Source: an uncultured Clostridia bacterium
Lineage (GTDB): Bacteria; Bacillota; Clostridia; Christensenellales; UBA1242
Assembly: GCA_934771675.1 (NCBI GenBank)
Contig: CAKVMF010000004.1
Span: 1 to 18,965 of the forward strand
DNA length: 18,965 nt
Reading direction: 5' to 3'
Under the pieces are notes generated by a model, which was given only the letters and a program-made list of their open reading frames with translations, searched no databases and was not told the origin of the DNA. Positions 1 to 5,584 of the stretch are shown one piece after another. The stretch's first letter is position 1; the number at the start of each line of letters is the position of its first letter. A program made the translations under genes and the position numbers.

Positions 1-699
1 GTTTTCAACAGTGTAGGTCAAATTTCTTGATGAAGAATGAATAGCAGGAACTGTAACTTTTGTGCGTTCTGGACGCCATGCGTTTGAAACGACAAAGTCA
101 CTTGCCTCCTTGAAAGTTGCTTCAGTTGTTATTGCGCGAACCCTAATAGTTTCACCCCAATTGAGTGTAACTGAAAGCTCACTTGTTTGAGTCCAAGTTT
201 CACCCCAAGTTGTTCCGTTTGTAGACACCTGGTATTCATAACCAGTTGCATGAGCAACGGCTGTCCAACTAAAACCAGTTGAAGTTTCAGTCAAAACAGG
301 TTTAGCAAGGTTCTGTTTGTTGAATTTTACTTTAATCACAACGTTTTCATATTCTTTGTAAGAAATTACAAATGAATATTCTGTTTCAGGAACTCTTGTT
401 TCAGGAACATTGTTTGTGATTTCGTAACCATCTTGGTCCGCAGTTTTTTTGCTGATGACTTTTGTTGTGCCATCACTGAACACTGCTTTAACAACAATGT
501 GACTTTCAACAAGATCTGTTGCGTCATAATCAAAATAAACAGTCTTGCTTTTTGTTGTGATATCCTCATTTTTGTATAACACTTGATAGCCGGTTTCAAC
601 AACTTCGTTGTTTTTGCCACAAGATGTTAAAACAAAAAAACAAGGAATCATCAAGCATAAAACTAGCAAAAAAGACATGATTGATTTTTTGATTTTCAT
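1..699 (-). CDS. Lipoprotein with fibronectin type III-like domain (C-terminus outside window)
   Basis: Open to the window edge with no stop; 233 residues are visible. The start is the ATG at 699, preceded by an AAGGAG ribosome site about 11 bases upstream. Residues 1-26 form a lipoprotein signal peptide (KIKK, then a hydrophobic run) ending in the lipobox LTSC with Cys27 as the expected lipidated residue, so the mature protein should sit on the outer face of the cytoplasmic membrane. Residues about 36-128 look like one beta-rich domain. Residues about 131-205 (KPVLTETSTGFSW, then GYEYQVSTNG, then RVRAITT) have the Trp/Tyr spacing of a fibronectin type III fold. No catalytic motif is seen. 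Role unknown; a surface binding or adhesion role is inference. The downstream part could hold more such domains. Confidence 0.8.
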   Translation of the reverse strand, partial: MKIKKSIMSFLLVLCLMIPCFFVLTSCGKNNEVVETGYQVLYKNEDITTKSKTVYFDYDATDLVESHIVVKAVFSDGTTKVISKKTADQDGYEITNNVPETRVPETEYSFVISYKEYENVVIKVKFNKQNLAKPVLTETSTGFSWTAVAHATGYEYQVSTNGTTWGETWTQTSELSVTLNWGETIRVRAITTEATFKEASDFVVSNAWRPERTKVTVPAIHSSSRNLTYTVEN

Positions 700-757
700 T
701 TTCCTTTCTCTCCTTATTTTATTTTGGTAATATAATAATACAATAAATATAAAAATA

Positions 758-788
758 AATCATCTAAAATAATGCCGTTTAAATGATT
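758..788. repeat. Imperfect inverted repeat upstream of the lipoprotein gene
   Basis: AATCATCTAAA and TTTAAATGATT form an 11-bp stem with one wobble pair and a 9-base loop. It lies about 60 bp upstream of the lipoprotein start. It could be an operator or a weak hairpin; the function is not resolved. Confidence 0.3.
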
Positions 789-965
789 TTTGAAAAAATA
801 AAAAATTGTTTTAGACAAAAAACACCAAATAAAAACAAACCGTTTGTCTCTCGCAATTCTTCATAATCTCCCAGCCGCCAAAAATCGCCATTTTTCGACA
901 ACCATAACATTATTATATGTAACAAAAACCATTTTAATTCCAATAAATAAAGAAATAGATTTCCA

Positions 966-1057
966 CGCTTGTCATAGGACTTCGCTAAGGGTGACATGGT
1001 AATTTAATACGGAATAGACCCTCACGTCGTGCTTCCGCACTCCTCAGGGCGACATGC
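966..1057. repeat. Dispersed intergenic repeat (two related GTC-CCCT-AG units)
   Basis: In a gene-free gap (700-1264) this GC-richer stretch stands out from its AT-rich surroundings. On the minus strand it holds two related units, one starting GTCGCCCTGAGGAGTGCGG and one starting GTCACCCTTAGCGAAGTCC. The first contains a hairpin with stem GTGC/GCAC around TTCC, flanked by CCCT/AGGG. It resembles short dispersed GTCATCCTGAG-type repeats seen between genes in many bacterial genomes (recognition from memory). No ORF is supported here. The rest of the gap is AT-rich and, apart from the inverted repeat at 758-788 and the element at 1154-1283, shows nothing recognisable. Confidence 0.5.
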
Positions 1058-1153
1058 TTATTATCATTGTTTCCACTTAAAACCAAAGTGCTTACAAAAT
1101 ATCAAAAATATCCTTTCCATTTCAGGTGAAAAATTATGTGCTATTCAGAAAAA

Positions 1154-1283
1154 TATCCAAACGGCAAAAATTGAGCGTCAGACAAAGAATAAGAAAAACC
1201 CAGGCAAGAGTGTACAAAATAGTACATGACTGTCTGGGTTTTTTGAAATTCTGCAGTATCACACTTAATTTTTGCCTGTTAGC
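1154..1283. mobile_element. Palindromic element copy 1 (MITE-like, terminal inverted repeats around a hairpin)
   Basis: The left end (1159-1175, AAACGGCAAAAATTGAG) and the right end (1264-1280, the inverse of AACAGGCAAAAATTAAG) match at 14 of 17 positions in inverted orientation. Between them lies the hairpin at 1194-1243. The same layout occurs at 5453-5584 with better conserved ends. The right end overlaps the last codons and stop of gpmI. No coding capacity. Similarity to copy 2 continues outside the left end (shared ATTCAGAAA near 1144-1152 and 5282-5290). Confidence 0.6.
1194..1243. terminator. Hairpin of palindromic element 1; probable gpmI terminator
   Basis: AAAAACCCAG pairs with CTGGGTTTTT, followed by a GCA/TGT stem, an AGA/GAC internal loop with tandem G.A pairs, a GTGTAC/GTACAT stem and a 6-base loop. 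It starts about 21 bases after the gpmI stop on the minus strand and has T runs on both strands, so it can terminate in either direction. Confidence 0.65.
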
Positions 1284-2779
1284 ATGGATGATGACATTTC
1301 GCTAGGCTTCTCCAATCCCATCAATTCAATAATGGTTGGAGCAACATTTGCAAGTGAACCATTTGAGATAAGTTTTGCATCTTTGTGTTTTTCAGAGCAC
1401 AAGATAAATGGAACAGGATTGGTTGTGTGTTTTGTGAGTGGATTGCCGTTTTCATCAATCATTTCTTCAATGTTGCCGTGATCAGCAATAATGATACACT
1501 CACCGCCTTGTTTTACAGTTTCGGTTGCAATTTTGTAAGCGCATTCATCACAGTAAAAAACTGCAACTTTTGCCGCTTCAAAATCACCGGTGTGACCAAT
1601 CATGTCTGGGTTTGAATAGTTAACCAAAATGAAATCATATTTTTTGCTGTCAATTGCCTGCAAAAGAGCTTCAGTGATTTCAGGCGCACGCATTTTTGGA
1701 TGAACAGCAAAGTTTTTGTCGTTGTAACTATCAATAAGTTTTCTGTCTTCACCAGGGTATTGCTTTTCAATGCCACCATTAAAGAAGAATGTTACATGAG
1801 CATATTTTGTTGTTTCAGAAATATGATATTGAGTAAGCCCTGCATTTGAAACAACCCAAGCAAGGTTATCTTCAATGATTTTTGGTGGATAAATAACGTT
1901 TAAATGTGCAAGTTCTTTTGAATATTCTTGCATTGTTGTCATGAGCAACTTGTCTAACTTTTCAACTTTAAATTCCTTGAAATCAGGATCAGTTAAAGCT
2001 GTTGTGATTTCTCTTGCACGGTCAGAGCGATAGTTGTAGAAAATTACAGAATCGCCGTTTTTGATTTTTCCGTTTTCATCAATAACCATTGGCTCAACGA
2101 ACTCGTCAGTGATGTTTCTTGAATAGCTTGTTTTGATTGCTGTTTGTGGATCATCAAATTTTTCACCAACTGAATGAACATAAAGTTCATAAGCTTTTTG
2201 AACACGATCCCATCTCTTTTCCCTATCCATAATGTAAACACGGCCGATGATATCAACAATTTTTGCATTTGTTCCTTCAATCTTTTTTGAAGTTTCAGCC
2301 AAAAAGTCTTTGCCACTTGTTACATCAGTGTCACGGCCATCAGTTATAGCATGAATATAAATATTTTTGATTTTGTAATTTTTTGCAGCATCCAAAATTG
2401 CAAACATATGATCAATTTTTGAATGAATACCGCCGTTTGACAAAAGTCCAAAAAGATGCAAGTCTGTTCCGTTTTCTTCTGCATACTTAAATGCTTTTAT
2501 AAGTGCAGGGTTCTTTTGAAAGTTGCCCCTTTTTATTTCGTTGTCAATATGAAGAAGATCTTGTTCAATAACTCTTCCGCCACCAATTGTAAGGTGTCCA
2601 ACTTCACTATTTCCCATTTGTCCAGCAGGAAGCCCAACAGCTTCGCCAGATGCTTCAATTTGTGTGTGTGGATACATTGCCACAAGCTTGTCGAGATATG
2701 GTGTTCCAGCGGCTTTGACCGCATTTCCAAAGTCTTGGTCTTTGATACCAAATCCGTCTAATATACATAATGTTACCAT
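1265..2779 (-). CDS. gpmI: 2,3-bisphosphoglycerate-independent phosphoglycerate mutase
   Basis: Interconverts 3-phosphoglycerate and 2-phosphoglycerate in glycolysis through a phosphoserine intermediate, in the cytosol with bound metal (Mn2+ in the family). The 504-residue length is typical. Visible signatures are ILDGFG with metal-binding Asp8, the catalytic-serine segment QMGNSEVGH with Ser58, HAITDGRDTD near 145 in the substrate-binding domain, NYSNPDMIGHTGDFEAA with metal ligands, and IIADHGNIEEM near 450. The ATG at 2779 has an AAGGAG ribosome site 10 bases upstream. A promoter in the 61-bp gap suggests transcription separate from the upstream gene. The final residues (LTGKN) and the stop codon are read from the terminal repeat of a palindromic element, so the C-terminus may have been altered by insertion. 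The call is secure. Confidence 0.97.
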   Translation of the reverse strand: MVTLCILDGFGIKDQDFGNAVKAAGTPYLDKLVAMYPHTQIEASGEAVGLPAGQMGNSEVGHLTIGGGRVIEQDLLHIDNEIKRGNFQKNPALIKAFKYAEENGTDLHLFGLLSNGGIHSKIDHMFAILDAAKNYKIKNIYIHAITDGRDTDVTSGKDFLAETSKKIEGTNAKIVDIIGRVYIMDREKRWDRVQKAYELYVHSVGEKFDDPQTAIKTSYSRNITDEFVEPMVIDENGKIKNGDSVIFYNYRSDRAREITTALTDPDFKEFKVEKLDKLLMTTMQEYSKELAHLNVIYPPKIIEDNLAWVVSNAGLTQYHISETTKYAHVTFFFNGGIEKQYPGEDRKLIDSYNDKNFAVHPKMRAPEITEALLQAIDSKKYDFILVNYSNPDMIGHTGDFEAAKVAVFYCDECAYKIATETVKQGGECIIIADHGNIEEMIDENGNPLTKHTTNPVPFILCSEKHKDAKLISNGSLANVAPTIIELMGLEKPSEMSSSMLTGKN

Positions 2780-2825
2780 TTAAAAAACTCCTTTTCAAAC
2801 ACAAACAATTTGTGCTTGCTTACTT

Positions 2826-2831
2826 ATTATA
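2826..2831 (-). promoter_or_regulatory. Possible gpmI -10 box
   Basis: A perfect TATAAT on the minus strand lies about 46 bases upstream of the gpmI start, just past the stop codon of the upstream gene. No good -35 box is seen (TTTTTG at 17-bp spacing at best), so this is a partial promoter prediction. Confidence 0.4.
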
Positions 2832-2840
2832 CACATTTTT

Positions 2841-4181
2841 TTAAATAACAAAAACAGTTTTTGCACGAAGTTTATTTTTGTCCATTTTGAACCCTTGCAT
2901 TGAACCGTCGTTTGAAATTTTGATTGAAATGCCATAGTTAGATAAAGTTTTTGCCGCAGCAAGACGTCCGCCCCCGCTGCTTCCAGCTTCAATCTTGATG
3001 ATTGCCCCAACTGCCAGAACTTTGCCGTCGTAATCAATAACGGTTGCACCATCAATAGCAATAAGTTCTTGCCTAAGTTTTCTGTCAAGATCTTGGAACT
3101 TTTTCCCAGCGACAAGCTTTATTAGCGTTGCAGTTTTTACACTTTTGTCACCAGTTAAAAACTTGTCAAATTCAGTTATTTCAGCTGGCTTTTCATAGGC
3201 CGATGCAAAAAAAGAATCATTAATTTTGTTTTGCTGAATGATGTCATAACTATCTTTGTTTAAAACATCCGCTTCATCAATGTGTTTCAAAACCTCTTCA
3301 CTGTCGCCAACGTTTATATGCACAATGCATCCACCAAAACGATTAAAACTCGTGTCGAGGGCTGAAAGATAAATTGCACGTCGCACGTCTTCAAATTCAC
3401 CAGCATGTTCTGAAAGTTTGCTAACAATTTCGTCATGAGTGAAACACACCCACCTTCCGCCACGTTTTGCAAATAGCAAGTTTTTGTCTTTAAACAGCAT
3501 AATTTCGCCTTCTTCATTTAGGCACACACCAATTCTTGAGCCCACACAAAGTGATGCAAGTTTTAGATATGGATAAGGTGCAAACAAGTTGCTGTCAATT
3601 TGCTTTGTTGAATAGATATAGTTTGAAACATAGCCATCAGCTGAAATTTCAATGAAAGAATTTTTTCCGTCAGATAGAAGCGCTGAAAAGTCCTTTTCCA
3701 TAAATCTTGAAATGTGCAAGTTTGGATTTGTGCTTTTTCCACAATTCTTTCTTGTTACAATAAATCCAATTGAAGTGTGCCTGCCCTCGTAAGTTCTTTG
3801 TCCCCAATACGCAAGCTCTGTCAAAAGCATTGCAAGAGTTTTTGATGATGAACTTGAAAGCGACCTACAAATCGCTTTTTCAATAATCAAACTTTCAAGG
3901 CCATGTCTGTATTCATCTGATGATGAAAGATTGATAACTTTTCGGCTTTCTTCAATAATTGAACGAACAAGATGAATTTCAAAATTCTTGAAAGGCTGCG
4001 CTCTTTTTACAATAACCCTGTAATCATCTTCTCTTGAGAACTTTATTTTGATAGCTCCAGAATCACCTTGAGCAACAGTCATGTCACGTGGCGAAGAAGG
4101 CTCTTCACCAATAATTTCTGACCCAGTGAACATCTGCAAAACATAGTCCTTCACAAACTCCAAGAATCGACTTTTGTTCAT
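2841..4181 (-). CDS. Protein with C-terminal divergent DisA_N (diadenylate-cyclase-like) domain
   Basis: 446 residues. The last ~75 residues align by eye with the DisA_N/DAC domain: IDGATVIDYDGKVLAVG (Asp377-Gly-Ala matching the DGA motif), then GGGR (403-406) where classical cyclases have RHR, followed by a helix (LAAAKTLSNYG) and a strand (ISIKISNDGSMQGF) as in DAC. Residues 1-370 are not a standard DisA or CdaA sensor and have no membrane segment. A middle block (GEIMLFKDKNLLFAKRGGRW, then ALDTSFNRFGGCIVHI) resembles, from memory, the cytosolic proteins annotated as DisA nucleotide-binding domain proteins with a predicted N-terminal sensor. Whether it makes c-di-AMP or only binds a nucleotide cannot be settled from sequence. 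The ATG at 4181 has an AGGGGG ribosome site. It lies 23 bp downstream of the nucleoside hydrolase gene, so the two are probably co-transcribed. Confidence 0.65.
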   Translation of the reverse strand: MNKSRFLEFVKDYVLQMFTGSEIIGEEPSSPRDMTVAQGDSGAIKIKFSREDDYRVIVKRAQPFKNFEIHLVRSIIEESRKVINLSSSDEYRHGLESLIIEKAICRSLSSSSSKTLAMLLTELAYWGQRTYEGRHTSIGFIVTRKNCGKSTNPNLHISRFMEKDFSALLSDGKNSFIEISADGYVSNYIYSTKQIDSNLFAPYPYLKLASLCVGSRIGVCLNEEGEIMLFKDKNLLFAKRGGRWVCFTHDEIVSKLSEHAGEFEDVRRAIYLSALDTSFNRFGGCIVHINVGDSEEVLKHIDEADVLNKDSYDIIQQNKINDSFFASAYEKPAEITEFDKFLTGDKSVKTATLIKLVAGKKFQDLDRKLRQELIAIDGATVIDYDGKVLAVGAIIKIEAGSSGGGRLAAAKTLSNYGISIKISNDGSMQGFKMDKNKLRAKTVFVI

Positions 4182-4204
4182 CTTAACCCCCTAAACGTAA
4201 GTTT

Positions 4205-5134
4205 TTAATTGCATTTTGAAAGCATCTTAAAATAAAGCTTTTTAAAAGCTTCAACATCCACTTTTGTGCAAGTAAGAGCATTTGCTGGTTTGGTAAAATC
4301 CATAACCATAACGCCAGTTTTTATGCTGTCAAAATATTTTATATCAACATTAACTGGCTTGGTTTCAAAAATTTCAGGGTTGGTTACGTAGGCAACAGCA
4401 CATCCATCATGAGTAGCAATACCATCTTTGACGTGTCTGTCTTTGTAACTTCTAAAAATAGTTTCCAAAACTGTTCCAGTAAAGTTTTTAAGTTTAGTTT
4501 TGAACACATCTTGCCAGTCAAGGTAGGCAGTATGTCCCATTTCCATAGGAACAACTTCAAGTTTCACCCCAGATTTCAAAATAACTTCACCAGCTTCTGG
4601 GTCGGTTGCGATGTTGAATTCTGGATAAGGCATTTCACCATCTTTAACAGCTTCAGTTGTTCCTGCCATCAAAACAAGACGTTCAATTTTTGAAACAACA
4701 TCTTTGTGTTTTTTGAAAAGTTTTGCAATGTTTGTTGTTGGAGAAATACAAATAATGGTAACTGGTTCGTCTGACGAATTTATCACTTCATACATTTTTT
4801 TTACAGCATCTTCTTCCAAAACACGACGTGAATTTGGTTCAAAAACATATTCCCCAAGCCCACCATTTCCGTGAACTGCAACTCTTGGACGTTCTTTTTT
4901 AAAAGCCTTTCCATCTCCTGCACAAACAGGAACATCTTCTGCACCAATCAAATCTAAAATATTTTCAGTGTTGATAGCCGCTTGTTTTGGCGCAACATTT
5001 CCAATATTGGTTGTTATCAATTTTATATCAAATTTTGCACTTTTTTCCGCAATCAAAAGTGCAACAGCATCGTCAATGCCTGTATCACAATTGATTATAA
5101 CTGGAATCTTTTTTTGCTCTGTTTTGTTAATCAT
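4205..5134 (-). CDS. Inosine-uridine preferring nucleoside hydrolase family protein
   Basis: Expected to cleave the N-glycosidic bond of a ribonucleoside to base plus ribose (nucleoside salvage, cytosolic, calcium-dependent). The 309-residue length is normal for the family. The N-terminal signature DxDxxxDD appears as NCDTGIDD (residues 15-22), so the first Asp is Asn while Asp17, Asp21 and Asp22, including the calcium-ligand positions, are kept. Also seen are FNIATDPEAGEVIL and the C-terminal THDGCAVAYV, with the His-Asp pair that provides the acid and a calcium ligand in characterised members. Substrate preference cannot be read from the sequence. A GAGAGGA ribosome site precedes the ATG at 5134. 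First gene of a probable operon with the DisA_N-like gene. A possible extended -10 (TGGTATTAT, minus strand) lies about 25-35 bases upstream of the start, without a clear -35. Confidence 0.92.
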   Translation of the reverse strand: MINKTEQKKIPVIINCDTGIDDAVALLIAEKSAKFDIKLITTNIGNVAPKQAAINTENILDLIGAEDVPVCAGDGKAFKKERPRVAVHGNGGLGEYVFEPNSRRVLEEDAVKKMYEVINSSDEPVTIICISPTTNIAKLFKKHKDVVSKIERLVLMAGTTEAVKDGEMPYPEFNIATDPEAGEVILKSGVKLEVVPMEMGHTAYLDWQDVFKTKLKNFTGTVLETIFRSYKDRHVKDGIATHDGCAVAYVTNPEIFETKPVNVDIKYFDSIKTGVMVMDFTKPANALTCTKVDVEAFKKLYFKMLSKCN

Positions 5135-5291
5135 AATATCCTCTCGTAATTATAATACCATAAAACCAAAAATTTTGTATACTAAAATGTTTGTGAAAAA
5201 TGCGATTTTTCTAGCAAAAATACAACTTTTGGCACACATCCAACACCCCACATCTCTTTTTTAAAATTGAATATAGTTCATTCAGAAAGAT

Positions 5292-5420
5292 AACCAAACG
5301 CCTAAAATTGAGAGGCAGAACCAATACACAGTTTAAATGGCTAAAAACTATTAAGTAACAAGGCTCAAAAAAATTCTAGGCAGGAGTGTACAACGAAGTA
5401 CATGACTGTCTGGAATTTTT
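5292..5420. mobile_element. Palindromic element copy 2 (right end missing)
   Basis: The left end AACCAAACGCCTAAAATTGAG (5292-5312) is nearly identical to the left end of copy 3. About 56 bases separate it from the hairpin at 5369-5420, against about 18 in copies 1 and 3, so an extra segment of roughly 40 bases is present. No right terminal repeat is found before copy 3 begins at 5453. The copy appears truncated, or it shares its right end with copy 3. The surrounding stretch 5135-5291 holds only AT-rich promoter-type sequence of the upstream gene. Confidence 0.5.
5369..5420. terminator. Hairpin of palindromic element 2
   Basis: AAAAATTCTAG pairs with CTGGAATTTTT, then GCA/TGT, an internal loop GGA/GAC (a G-C pair next to tandem G.A), GTGTAC/GTACAT, and a 6-base loop. 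It has the same architecture as the hairpin at 1194-1243 with compensatory changes in the basal stem. T runs on both strands make it terminator-like. Confidence 0.55.
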
Positions 5421-5452
5421 AGAAACAATGTTATTATCTTTTTCCCCCCATA

Positions 5453-5584
5453 TACCAAACGCCTAAAATTGAGTAAGTAAGAAGGAATAGAAAAATCCCC
5501 AGGCTCGATTTTACAATGACGTAAATGAGTGTCTGGGGATTTTTCGAATGACGCACTTAATTGCTTAATTTTAGGCGTTTGGTA
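5453..5584. mobile_element. Palindromic element copy 3 (intact, 21-bp terminal inverted repeats)
   Basis: 132 bp. The left end TACCAAACGCCTAAAATTGAG (5453-5473) and the inverted right end (5564-5584) match at 20 of 21 positions, and both outer ends are TA. That is compatible with a TA target as used by IS630/Tc1-type transposons, but this is inference. The internal hairpin is at 5491-5544. The right end forms the last codons and the stop of the large CvpA-like gene. Non-coding. Confidence 0.65.
5491..5544. terminator. Hairpin of palindromic element 3; probable terminator of the CvpA-like gene
   Basis: AAAAATCCCCAG pairs with CTGGGGATTTTT, then a GCT/TGT region, CGA/GAG (a C-G pair plus tandem G.A), TTTTAC/GTAAAT and a 6-base loop. 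It begins 27 bases past the stop of the minus-strand gene and ends in a T run on that strand. Confidence 0.6.

Noticed and set aside
1029..1229. 66-codon plus-strand frame in the gap upstream of the gpmI terminator
   Set aside because: It spans two different repeat classes, lacks a ribosome site and has no protein-like features.
2780..2825. Riboswitch or attenuator in the gpmI leader, from the short CACAAA/TTTGTG repeat
   Set aside because: The stem is only 6 bp with no terminator or conserved aptamer elements in a leader of about 40 bases.
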